6,174 nt of DNA from Candidatus Omnitrophota bacterium. GTDB lineage: Bacteria; Omnitrophota; Gorgyraeia; Zapsychrales; Fredricksoniimonadaceae. How positions within the stretch are numbered: position 1 is the stretch's first letter; each line of letters begins with the position of its first letter. A model generated the notes under the pieces. It was not told the origin of the DNA. It did not search any database and saw nothing but the letters and a program-made list of their open reading frames with translations. A program made the position numbers and the translations under genes. The stretch spans positions 1 through 6,174 of the forward strand of contig JAGNTT010000113.1 of the NCBI GenBank assembly GCA_017987425.1, written 5' to 3'. Shown here piece after piece: positions 1-5,951 of this stretch.

Positions 1-15
1 CCAGACAGGAAACCT

Positions 16-636
16 ATGGAAATAATCGCGATTTTATTGGTAGCCGCAGGAGCGTTTTATCTGTGGTCCAACCGTAAACCCAAAGTTCCCTACAATCCTA
101 CCCGTGAAGATGTGCTCATTGTTTTACGTAAAGTTTTCGGCGGCATGAACACTGAACTTGAATGGGACACCTTAACCGGCGTTCCCATCGAGAAAGACCC
201 CGAGCTTGAATCCATCCGCAAGAAATGCGCCGATATCGATGACAACAAAGAAAATTTCATCGAACCCAAAGAAGGTTTCATGTTCAATGAGAAAGGCCTG
301 TTGAAAATCAAGGCTCTGATTGAAGAACTGGAAGGTTACTGCAAGGCCGCCGGCCGTCAAAAGAGCGAATTTCAGATCAACTGCGCCCAGATCGTAGAAC
401 ATAAAATGGAACAGCTCGGCCTTAAACTTGCGACGTGGGATTATGTCGAAGGCCCCGAAGAATCGTATTTCCTGGGAGAGCTCAGGGGCGTTCAGATGTT
501 CATTTATACCGACGGCGCCGGCATCAAATCTCCGCAGGGTTCGTTCATGTTCGAAAACCAGGAGTATAAGGGCGAGAGCGAACTGACGCGCGTCCTGATC
601 AGCAAGTTTCAGGAATTGACGGCGACCGTCCGTTAA
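16..636 (+). CDS. Unrecognised membrane-anchored protein, 206 aa
   Basis: I do not recognise this family. Residues 3-18 form one hydrophobic helix followed by a basic stretch (NRKPK), which predicts a single N-terminal anchor with the rest in the cytoplasm. Residues 28-110 are charged and largely helical (a conserved-looking IRKKC around 67-71 and a GFMFNEKGLLKIKALIEEL-like segment at 87-105). Residues 115-200 look like a separate alpha/beta domain with a glycine-containing strand region near 150-180. The start is supported by AGGA at 7-10, five bases before the ATG. It ends 114 bases before the TPM gene, so membership of the same transcript is possible but not shown. The coding call is strong (long frame, ribosome site, ordinary codon use); the function is unknown. 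Confidence 0.85.
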   Translation: MEIIAILLVAAGAFYLWSNRKPKVPYNPTREDVLIVLRKVFGGMNTELEWDTLTGVPIEKDPELESIRKKCADIDDNKENFIEPKEGFMFNEKGLLKIKALIEELEGYCKAAGRQKSEFQINCAQIVEHKMEQLGLKLATWDYVEGPEESYFLGELRGVQMFIYTDGAGIKSPQGSFMFENQEYKGESELTRVLISKFQELTATVR

Positions 637-637
637 A

Positions 638-712
638 CCGGATTTTTCAATAGAGGGCGGCGGATTCGTCGATGAGGTTGCTTTATTAAATATTGTAGAG
701 AATAAAATCCGG
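638..712. repeat. Inverted repeat bracketing the 637-750 spacer
   Basis: CCGGATTTT at 638-646 is the exact reverse complement of AAAATCCGG at 704-712, with 57 bases between the arms. The left arm starts two bases after the stop of the first gene and the right arm lies in the leader of the TPM gene. There is no U-tract after the right arm, so it is not a standard terminator. A 9-bp match at this distance may be chance. Confidence 0.3.
678..708 (+). promoter_or_regulatory. Weak candidate promoter for the TPM gene
   Basis: TTGCTT at 678-683 is followed by an AT-rich tract, then AATAAA at 701-706 (17-base spacer) or TAAAAT at 703-708 (19-base spacer). Each is a partial match to a sigma-70-type promoter. 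It is the only AT-rich stretch between the first gene and the TPM start. The spacer or the -10 box is imperfect in either reading, so confidence is low. Confidence 0.2.
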
Positions 713-750
713 GTTAACCCTCAAACCATCATCACATCCATTGAACGCCC

Positions 751-1695
751 ATGATTCTGTTCCGCCGTTTGATTTTATTTCTTCTATGTGTTTTCCTGCC
801 GTTGTCATTTGTCTCCGCCCAGGATGTACCGTCTTCGCAAGGACACGTCAGCGACTTTGCCGGTGTCATTTCCCAGGATTATCAAGAAAAAATTGCCGCT
901 GTTATCGGTGAGCTGGAAGTGCGGACATCCGCCGAGATCGCGGTCGTGACGCAGCAGTCCATCGCCCCGTATGACGAGTTTCAATACGCCCAGAAAATTT
1001 TTGATGAATGGAAGATCGGTAAAATGGGCAAGGACAACGGCGTGCTGATTCTCGTGGCGGTTAAAGAACGCGCCTGGCGCATACATACCGGCTACGGCGT
1101 GGAGGGGATTCTTCCTGATTCTCTCTGCAGTACCATCGGTCGCAACACGATGATCCCGTTTTTGAAGAACGGCGATTATTCGCAGGGGCTTTACGCCGCG
1201 GTCACTGCCATCAGCGCTGTGATCGCCAAAGACGCCGGGGTGAGTCTTTCCACATTGGACGGCGTTGAGACCGATATTCCGGCTGTCGCGGCGGACTCCG
1301 CTTCCGAGATGCCCGTGCTGTTCCTTTGCCTCTTTGGCTTTTTCTTTTTTCTCATCTGGAATATTCCCTGGCCCATTTTTATCGGCCTGCCGTTTACTCT
1401 TTTGTTCGGATTCGCGATGGCCAAATCGGCGCCTCTGGCCGGATTACTGGTTGCGGCCGGATATGTGGGTGCGATGTGCATCCGTTATTTGATCTGGTCC
1501 AAACTGCCGGCGGCCACGCGCGGCGCGTTCTGGAAAGTATTAATCTTCGGCATGCTGACCAAAGGCATGAGCGGCGGAGGATCGGGAGGCGGTTCCGGCC
1601 GCAGCGGCGGATGGAGCTCAGGCGGCGGCAGATCGGGAGGCGGAAGTTTCGGCGGCGGATCAAGCGGGGGCGGCGGTTCGGGCGGAAGATTTTGA
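751..1695 (+). CDS. TPM-domain (YgcG-like) envelope protein with Gly/Ser-rich tail
   Basis: This 314-residue protein starts with a signal peptide (basic RR at 5-6, hydrophobic core 7-21, likely cleavage after VSA-23). Residues about 32-160 are a TPM domain, recognisable from VSDFAGVIS at 33-41, the EIAVVT strand at 62-67, the DNGVLILVAVKER strand at 95-107 and GYGVEGILPD at 114-123. Three hydrophobic segments follow (about 188-204, 207-223, 227-246). Residues 274-314 are almost all Gly and Ser with a few Arg, ending GGRF, a tail typical of this family. The TPM domain would lie outside the cytoplasmic membrane. Relatives have been linked to membrane protein quality control or phosphatase activity, but no activity can be assigned here. 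No clear ribosome site precedes the ATG. Confidence 0.9.
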   Translation: MILFRRLILFLLCVFLPLSFVSAQDVPSSQGHVSDFAGVISQDYQEKIAAVIGELEVRTSAEIAVVTQQSIAPYDEFQYAQKIFDEWKIGKMGKDNGVLILVAVKERAWRIHTGYGVEGILPDSLCSTIGRNTMIPFLKNGDYSQGLYAAVTAISAVIAKDAGVSLSTLDGVETDIPAVAADSASEMPVLFLCLFGFFFFLIWNIPWPIFIGLPFTLLFGFAMAKSAPLAGLLVAAGYVGAMCIRYLIWSKLPAATRGAFWKVLIFGMLTKGMSGGGSGGGSGRSGGWSSGGGRSGGGSFGGGSSGGGGSGGRF

Positions 1696-1721
1696 CACCG
1701 ATTTGGCAGATTAATGAATGG

Positions 1722-1882
1722 CAAAATTCAAATGAACAAATGAAATGTGAGTGGTCAGTGATCTGTGGTCAGGTCTCAGTAAACGGAAAAATGAAATTGA
1801 CCACTAAGCACTGATCCCTGAACACTTTTCATTTGATATTTGCCACCTGCCGGCAGGCAGGTTTGTGCTTTGATATTTTTAT
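1722..1882 (+). repeat. Dispersed AT-rich repeat, copy A (carries a palindrome insert)
   Basis: Positions 1725-1835 align without gaps to 3091-3201 with 9 mismatches in 111 (hand count, about 92% identical). The element has short inverted outer words (CAAATGAAA near 1737-1745, TTTCATTTG near 1827-1835) and an inner dyad AGTGGTCA (1750-1757)/TGACCACT (1798-1805), so the single strand could fold. It contains several CAGTGATC-like words. Its right end, TTTGTGCTTTGATATTT from 1862, is shared with copies B and C. It fills most of the 224-base gap between the TPM gene and the gene at 1920. No reading frame of note lies inside. Confidence 0.85.
1846..1861. repeat. 16-bp palindromic insert inside copy A
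   Basis: CCTGCCGGCAGGCAGG contains the perfect 12-bp palindrome CCTGCCGGCAGG. It sits exactly between the TTTGCCA and TTTGTGCTTTG words that are joined directly in copy B (3198-3214). It is GC-only apart from its A and T steps and stands out in an AT-rich repeat. Similar GC-rich palindromes are, as far as I recall, widely scattered in candidate-phylum genomes. Confidence 0.7.
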
Positions 1883-1919
1883 CCAGGTTTTAACGGAGCT
1901 TCAACGAGAGGAGTGACCT

Positions 1920-2222
1920 GTGGAACAGGCAGTACTGGGTTATTTCGACAAGCCGCTGGCACGCGAGTACAAGGAGGCTTTGGAAGACGAGGGTGTTGAT
2001 TTGCTTCTTGAAGCTTCGGACAACAAGAAGTTCGCCCGCCAGGTCAAACTCTGCGTTGCGAAGGACAATTATTCAAAAGCCGTCGAGATGATCAAAAACC
2101 TTCAGGCCCAGGCCTCCATTGATGCGAGGGCAAAGGCAAGGGCGGATGAAATCAAGACGATCATCTGGTTCTTCATTTTTGTGGCGATGTTCATCGCCTA
2201 CGTTGTTCTGACCCGCACTTAA
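1920..2222 (+). CDS. DUF2007-like tail-anchored small protein, 100 aa
   Basis: The gene starts with GTG, chosen because GAGAGGAG at 1906-1913 lies six bases upstream. Residues 3-62 have the layout of the DUF2007 family (putative signal-transducing proteins): a first strand (AVLGYF), a helix with an A-x(n)-LEDEGVDLLLE turn into the second strand, then VKLCVAKDNYSKAVEMIKNL, matching the family's closing strand and helix. Residues 63-78 are charged, and 80-97 form one membrane helix close to the C-terminus, so the domain should face the cytoplasm. The family match is from pattern memory and is moderate. One base separates its stop from the next gene, so the two are almost certainly co-transcribed and translationally coupled. 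Confidence 0.85.
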   Translation: MEQAVLGYFDKPLAREYKEALEDEGVDLLLEASDNKKFARQVKLCVAKDNYSKAVEMIKNLQAQASIDARAKARADEIKTIIWFFIFVAMFIAYVVLTRT

Positions 2223-2223
2223 C

Positions 2224-2850
2224 ATGAACATGCAGGAACCCATTCCCCAGGAATTGATCGTTTCTTTGAACGGCGAGACCAAAGACTTCGCGGTCAAGGC
2301 CGCGCGCGCTGTGCCGGCGTCAAGTGCCTGGGCCGGAATTGTCATCGGGCTCTTCTGGATAGGATTTATCAGTATTTTCTGGTTCGTATTTTTCGGTCCC
2401 GTCATGCAGGGCAAGGAAGTCCGTTTTAAAGTGAACGGAACACCCACTGTCGCCGGGCCTGGGAATATGAAACCGCTCGTTGTTCCGGGAATCATGATCG
2501 GGCTTTTTACGTTGATCGGTGTGGCCATCGTAGGCGGATCCGTGGTCGCGCTCATCGAGCCGGGCCCATGGTTCGCGGGAACAGCGTCCCGTCTCATCAT
2601 TTTAAAGAAGAAAAGTGTCCGTTCGGTTGATTGGGAAAGTTTCACCGGAACGACTCATCTGACCGGCGATGCGCAGTCGGCCAACATCACGTTTGAAATG
2701 CGCACCGGCCGCATGGTCAGCCGCAAGAACGGTCCGCCGCGTTATGTGCCGGACAAGATTCAGATGGCGGGAATCAGAGACGGAATAAAGATCGAAGAGG
2801 TGTGCCGCCGGCGCATCAAGGAAAACGACCCGACGCCGCCGAACGTTTGA
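2224..2850 (+). CDS. Two-helix membrane protein with PH-like C-terminal part, 208 aa
   Basis: There are two membrane segments, about residues 35-57 and 88-111. Between them lies an extracytoplasmic-type loop (58-86) rich in Gly and Pro. After the second helix, residues 113-200 include GTASRLIILKKKSVRSVDW (119-137), which resembles the ligand-to-strand opening of bacterial PH domains in membrane proteins, then ANITFEMR (153-160) and a closing helix DGIKIEEVCRRRIKEN (186-201). The PH reading is an inference. There is no Shine-Dalgarno site; the ATG begins one base after the preceding TAA, which fits coupled translation. A second in-frame ATG follows at 2230. It may act with the DUF2007-like neighbour in one membrane complex; no function is known. 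Confidence 0.88.
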   Translation: MNMQEPIPQELIVSLNGETKDFAVKAARAVPASSAWAGIVIGLFWIGFISIFWFVFFGPVMQGKEVRFKVNGTPTVAGPGNMKPLVVPGIMIGLFTLIGVAIVGGSVVALIEPGPWFAGTASRLIILKKKSVRSVDWESFTGTTHLTGDAQSANITFEMRTGRMVSRKNGPPRYVPDKIQMAGIRDGIKIEEVCRRRIKENDPTPPNV

Positions 2851-2860
2851 TCCGAAGAGA

Positions 2861-2986
2861 TTAACTCCAAATCATGGAGAGGAAGAACCATCCTACTGAG
2901 CCGACGAGAAGGGCGACAAAGCCGATGGCGACAGCGATGAGCCAGTCGGGAAGAGGCGGACGATTGCAGGAATTGCAGCCAAACAT
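2861..2986 (-). CDS. 41-residue CxxC membrane miniprotein
   Basis: The minus strand reads ATG at 2986-2984 through 41 codons to TAA at 2863-2861. The protein opens MFGCNSCNRPPLPDW (Cys4 and Cys7 in a CxxC) and then has a single hydrophobic segment, about residues 15-36, ending SMIWS. AGGAG at 2995-2991 lies four bases before the ATG, one of the best ribosome sites in the window. The coding strand codons look normal and the frame ends cleanly 10 bases from the convergent gene's stop. A pair of cysteines next to a helix suggests a disulfide, metal or partner-binding role, but two cysteines alone cannot bind zinc without a dimer or partner. I do not recognise the family. Confidence 0.72.
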   Translation of the reverse strand: MFGCNSCNRPPLPDWLIAVAIGFVALLVGSVGWFFLSMIWS

Positions 2987-3025
2987 GACTCTCCTAAGGT
3001 TGCGGTTAAAACATGTTCCGCTAAG

Positions 3026-3031
3026 AGTATG
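3026..3031 (-). promoter_or_regulatory. Possible extended -10 box for the miniprotein
   Basis: The minus strand reads TGACATACT, a TG-N-hexamer arrangement with CATACT at 3031-3026. Transcription would start near 3019 and give a leader of about 33 bases carrying the AGGAG ribosome site. No convincing -35 box is seen at the usual distance. Confidence 0.22.
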
Positions 3032-3090
3032 TCACAGATTTCGAGGTTAGGCACAGTTTTTTCATGTGTCTTAGCCGGAGCGAATGACAT

Positions 3091-3222
3091 AATTCAAAGG
3101 AACAAATGAAATGTGAGTGGTCAGTGATCTGTGATCAGTGCTCAGTAAACGGAAAAATGATTTTGACCACTGAGCACTTATCCCTGAACACTATTCATTT
3201 GCCATTTGTGCTTTGGTATTTA
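3091..3222 (+). repeat. Dispersed AT-rich repeat, copy B
   Basis: This is the sister of copy A (102 of 111 bases identical over 3091-3201) without the 16-bp palindrome. It has the same AGTGGTCA/TGACCACT dyad and the same right end TTTGTGCTTTGGTATTT. It lies between the divergent miniprotein and hydrolase genes, and its right end reaches to within about five bases of the hydrolase's first ATG. The remainder of the 2987-3226 gap (2987-3090) holds only the miniprotein leader and an imperfect inverted pair, TCCGCTAAG at 3017-3025 with CTTAGCCGGA at 3070-3079. Confidence 0.85.
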
Positions 3223-3226
3223 TTAG
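3199..3226 (+). promoter_or_regulatory. Possible repeat-borne promoter for the hydrolase
   Basis: TTGCCA at 3199-3204 (5 of 6 to TTGACA) and TATTAG at 3221-3226 (4 of 6 to TATAAT) are 16 bases apart. The -35 box and most of the spacer are repeat sequence. Transcription would start near 3233, after the first ATG (3227) and just before the second in-frame ATG (3236). The match is modest. Confidence 0.28.
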
Positions 3227-3772
3227 ATGTACTCAATGATATCTAAAACGAATGTTCTAATACTCCCCGGACTAAACGGTTCCGGGCCCCTGCATTGGCA
3301 GACGTTATGGGAAAATGCAAATCCGAATTTCCGCAGGGTCCAGGCGCGCAATTGGTCGATGCCGGAACGGGAAGAGTGGGTCGGCAATCTTGAAGCCGCG
3401 GTCAAGGCTGCTGGACCGGAGACGCTTTTGGTAGCTCACAGCCTCGCTTGCCTTCAGGTGGCGCATTGGGCGGCGCAGTCTTCGCTTAAAATTGAAGGCG
3501 CGCTGCTCGTGGCCCCTCCGAACGCCGAACGCGAAGGATTTCCGTCGGAGGCGCTCAGTTTCCGCGGAGTGCCTCAGAACATACTTTCCTTTAAGAGCTG
3601 TCTCGTCGCCAGCTCCGACGATCCCTACGGCGACATCGAATATGCCGAACGCACCGCGCGCCATTGGGGTTCCCGCTTTGTCAATATCGGGGCCCGTGGA
3701 CATATCAACGCCTTGAGTGATATCGGCGACTGGCCGGAAGGTTTCAAACTCTTGCAGTCTCTCAAATCATAG
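3227..3772 (+). CDS. RBBP9/YdeN-family serine hydrolase, 181 aa
   Basis: This is a small cytoplasmic alpha/beta hydrolase of the Ser_hydrolase (RBBP9/YdeN) family, of normal length for it. The first strand and oxyanion region are NVLILPGLNGSGPLHWQTLW (9-28). The nucleophile is Ser72 in VAHSLAC, the acid is Asp131 or Asp132 in SSDDPYG, and the base is His159 in GARGHINA. The full triad makes it likely active. The family's natural substrates are unclear; esterase or peptidase-like activity is usual. There is no ribosome site before either candidate start (ATG 3227, or ATG 3236 giving 178 residues). The shorter form still keeps the whole first strand and fits a near-leaderless transcript. The following gene is 20 bases downstream. 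Confidence 0.92.
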   Translation: MYSMISKTNVLILPGLNGSGPLHWQTLWENANPNFRRVQARNWSMPEREEWVGNLEAAVKAAGPETLLVAHSLACLQVAHWAAQSSLKIEGALLVAPPNAEREGFPSEALSFRGVPQNILSFKSCLVASSDDPYGDIEYAERTARHWGSRFVNIGARGHINALSDIGDWPEGFKLLQSLKS

Positions 3773-3792
3773 TTCATACACTGGAGGATGGG

Positions 3793-4584
3793 ATGATTTT
3801 CCGGATTCTTTGGGTGCTCACATTCGTCGTGGTGATTTATGCCATGGCCAATGCCGATGAAGGTTTCAATCTCTCCGGAATTATGAACGGTTCGGCCCCG
3901 AGCGCGATCATCAATGACAGGATCGTTGGCATCGGAGACAATGTGGACGGTTGTCAGATCCTTGAGATCGGCGCCGACCATGTGGTGTGTCAGGGGCCGG
4001 GAGGTATCGTAAATCTTCGATTGAAAGAAGCCGCGGCGGCCCAGGCTCCGGCTGCCGCCAAAAACGAAACATCCAAACCCGTGGCAAAACCCGCCAAACA
4101 AGTTAATTCTCCGGCGGGAAAATCCATCGAAGACGGACCCGCTGACGTACAGGCACGCAAGCTCATGGAACGTTCGGTCGTGTTTTTGAAAGAAGGCGCT
4201 GAGCTCTTGAGATCACCGATGATGTTTGAACGTTTGTACGCGAAGGCCGCGGAACTTTGCGATGAAGCGGACCGTGAGGCGCAGGGCGCGTTCCGTTTGG
4301 CTTCCGGTGACGCGCTGAAAGCCGGCATCAAAAATCATATCGACAAGGTGCGCCAGGCCAAGGACATCATCCTCAAAGAAAAGGCTGATTTCAACACCCG
4401 TATCCGTTCGCTTGTTTCCGCCAAACAGATTCTGACCGGCATGACCCAGCAGAATGTGAACTCCAGCTGGGGCCCGCCGCTGATGAGAAACCGCGACGGG
4501 GAAGTCGAGAAATGGGTTTACCAGGACAACAGCGGTTATCAAAAGGAACTTGTCTTTAAAGGCGGGATTTTGGTTTCTTTCTAA
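3793..4584 (+). CDS. Envelope protein with GspC-like N-terminus and BamE/SmpA-like C-terminus
   Basis: GGAGG at 3783-3787, five bases before the ATG, sets the start. Residues 5-19 are a signal peptide or anchor, with possible cleavage after ANA-21. Residues 26-77 (SGIMNGSAPSAIINDRIVGIG, then a VVCQGPGGIVNLRL end) have the pattern of the GspC/PilP-like beta domain of type II secretion and type IV pilus assembly proteins. Residues 79-118 are an Ala/Pro/Lys linker and 119-205 are helical, probably coiled. Residues 213-263 (LTGMTQQNVNSSWGPP, KWVYQD, ELVFKGGIL) match the BamE/SmpA-type fold. It therefore probably sits in the periplasm and binds other envelope proteins. Domain calls are by eye; no other secretion gene is nearby. 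It probably shares a transcript with the hydrolase. Confidence 0.88.
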   Translation: MIFRILWVLTFVVVIYAMANADEGFNLSGIMNGSAPSAIINDRIVGIGDNVDGCQILEIGADHVVCQGPGGIVNLRLKEAAAAQAPAAAKNETSKPVAKPAKQVNSPAGKSIEDGPADVQARKLMERSVVFLKEGAELLRSPMMFERLYAKAAELCDEADREAQGAFRLASGDALKAGIKNHIDKVRQAKDIILKEKADFNTRIRSLVSAKQILTGMTQQNVNSSWGPPLMRNRDGEVEKWVYQDNSGYQKELVFKGGILVSF

Positions 4585-4592
4585 CCAATAAA

Positions 4593-4651
4593 TGTAGGGG
4601 CGGGCCCCTGTGCCGGCCCTAAGAGGGCAACCGCAGGGGGTTGCCCCTACA
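4593..4651. repeat. 59-bp GC-rich imperfect palindrome between convergent genes
   Basis: The two 28-base arms (4593-4620 and 4624-4651) around a 3-base centre AAG match at 21 of 28 positions when one is inverted. The outer 9 bases, TGTAGGGGC/GCCCCTACA, pair perfectly. The right arm also holds its own hairpin, GGGCAACC (4625-4632) with GGTTGCCC (4639-4646) around a 6-base loop. It starts 8 bases after one stop codon and ends 10 bases before the other gene's stop. It could slow transcription from both sides, but neither side has a U-tract, so I do not call it a proven terminator. It resembles dispersed REP-like palindromes. Confidence 0.75.
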
Positions 4652-4661
4652 CAATTAGGTG

Positions 4662-5912
4662 TTAATTCACGGCCGTCATTTTCTCCGGATCGAACCGCAG
4701 ACGGCGCAATTTGGGTGCGAAGAGCGCTGTAACCGCAACCACGAGCAGCGTAATCGATCCGCCCACCCACACGCAGGGGATGACCCCGATCCAGTGCGCT
4801 ACAAATCCGCTTTCAAACGCTCCCAATTCATTCGAAGCTCCCACAAATATCCAGCTCACCGAGGCTACCCTTCCGCGCATATGATCCGGCGACAGCAGTC
4901 TGATCATCGAACGGCGGATGACCATGCTCACCCCGTCGAAGACTCCGCTCAACATCAATGCTACAAGGGACAGTGCGAAATTTTTCGAGAACGCGAAGAC
5001 AATGATACACACACCGAATCCGGCGACGCACAGAAGCAGATTGCGTCCGGCGTTGCGGATCGGCGGATGATGGGTGGAATACAGCATGATCAGAAGCGCG
5101 CCGGCGGCTGGCGCCGCTTCGAGAAATCCAAGACCGCGCGCGCCGACGTGCAGGATGTCGGTGGCAAAAATAGGAAGCAGTGCGATTGTTCCTCCGAAAA
5201 ATACGGCGAAGAGATCAAGTGCCATGGCGCCCAGCAGAGCCTGTTCTTTAAAAACGAATTTAAGGCCGAGCGTCATGCTTTTTAGAATCGGTTCTTCGCG
5301 CGGGATCCGCACATGCGGTTTGGCTTTGATGAGCGCGGTGCAGATCCATGCAAGTGTAAAGAGAACGGCCAGGCACAAATAAGTGCGTGAAATGCCCAGT
5401 AATTCATAGGCGAATCCGGCCATCGCCGGCCCTACTATAGAGAAGGTGAGCCACGAGGAGCTGATCCACGCCGAGGCTGTGACGGTCAGTTCTTTGGGAA
5501 CGATCTGCGCTTCGAAGGCGGTGGTCGCCGGGTCGGAAAATCCGCGGGCGATGCCGGCAAGGAATATGACCCCGTAAAGCGCGAGGATCGGCGGTTCGTG
5601 ATGCAGTGAAATAAAGGAAAGTAATAGAGCGCAGCCGACCGAGGCGGCTTTGGTGATCAAAAGGATGGTGCGGCGGTCGAAACGGTCGGCTACATAGCCG
5701 CCAAACAGGGACAACGACAGCGCCGGAATGGCCTCGACCAGTCCCAAAAATCCCAGCGCGAGCGGGCTTCGTGTCAGATGATAGATCTGCAGACCGATGA
5801 CGACCGCCATAGCCCGGTTGGCCATCGTAAAGAAGGCGATCGATCCCAGGAAATAGCGTATTTCGGCGACGGAAAGAGGGGCGAATGAGTTTTTTTGAGG
5901 AAGGTTGGGCAT
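4662..5912 (-). CDS. Major facilitator superfamily exporter (MFS_3-like), 416 aa
   Basis: The length and hydrophobic pattern fit 12 membrane helices (about 21-43, 50-70, 82-102, 108-127, 146-168, 174-195, 223-247, 258-279, 290-308, 312-330, 347-371, 376-399). The MFS motif A is in the loop after helix 2: GGYVADRFDRR at 71-81, with Asp76 and Arg77. The SPDHMRGRVASV sequence at 341-352 is the matching motif in the second half and is typical of the EntS-like/MFS_3 group. It should work as a proton-driven exporter of a small molecule; the substrate cannot be read from sequence. No Shine-Dalgarno site precedes the ATG, which fits a very short leader. It is transcribed alone, away from copy C and toward the palindrome. 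Confidence 0.94.
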   Translation of the reverse strand: MPNLPQKNSFAPLSVAEIRYFLGSIAFFTMANRAMAVVIGLQIYHLTRSPLALGFLGLVEAIPALSLSLFGGYVADRFDRRTILLITKAASVGCALLLSFISLHHEPPILALYGVIFLAGIARGFSDPATTAFEAQIVPKELTVTASAWISSSWLTFSIVGPAMAGFAYELLGISRTYLCLAVLFTLAWICTALIKAKPHVRIPREEPILKSMTLGLKFVFKEQALLGAMALDLFAVFFGGTIALLPIFATDILHVGARGLGFLEAAPAAGALLIMLYSTHHPPIRNAGRNLLLCVAGFGVCIIVFAFSKNFALSLVALMLSGVFDGVSMVIRRSMIRLLSPDHMRGRVASVSWIFVGASNELGAFESGFVAHWIGVIPCVWVGGSITLLVVAVTALFAPKLRRLRFDPEKMTAVN

Positions 5913-5922
5913 AATTTAAGTT

Positions 5923-5951
5923 CTTATAAAGAATCAAAGCACAAATAACAA
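5923..5951 (-). promoter_or_regulatory. Candidate promoter close to the MFS gene start
   Basis: On the minus strand TTGTTA (5951-5946, 4 of 6 to TTGACA) and TATAAG (5928-5923, 5 of 6 to TATAAT) are exactly 17 bases apart. A start near 5916 would leave only about four bases before the ATG at 5912. That agrees with the absence of a ribosome binding site. The -35 box lies in repeat copy C. Confidence 0.45.

Noticed and set aside
1326..1814. 162-codon plus-strand frame through the TPM gene tail and repeat A
   Set aside because: Its Arg-rich stretch is the shifted reading of the Gly/Ser tail, and its end is repeat DNA.
2073..2645. 190-codon minus-strand frame opposite the 1920-2850 operon
   Set aside because: It covers parts of two well-supported genes and has no ribosome site or family features.
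2893..3090. 65-codon minus-strand frame overlapping the 41-residue gene
   Set aside because: It lacks a ribosome site and hydrophobic pattern; the overlapping 41-codon frame has both.
1722..3222. Repeats A and B as a CRISPR array or tandem array
   Set aside because: There are only two copies more than 1 kb apart, with genes between and no regular spacers.
3227..4584. Hydrolase plus envelope protein as a toxin-immunity or defence pair
   Set aside because: The hydrolase is an ordinary RBBP9/YdeN type and the partner has envelope-assembly features; nothing indicates toxicity or defence.
4659..5285. 208-codon plus-strand frame opposite the MFS gene
   Set aside because: It is antisense to a well-supported transporter, rich in His/Gln/Arg, with no domain or ribosome site.
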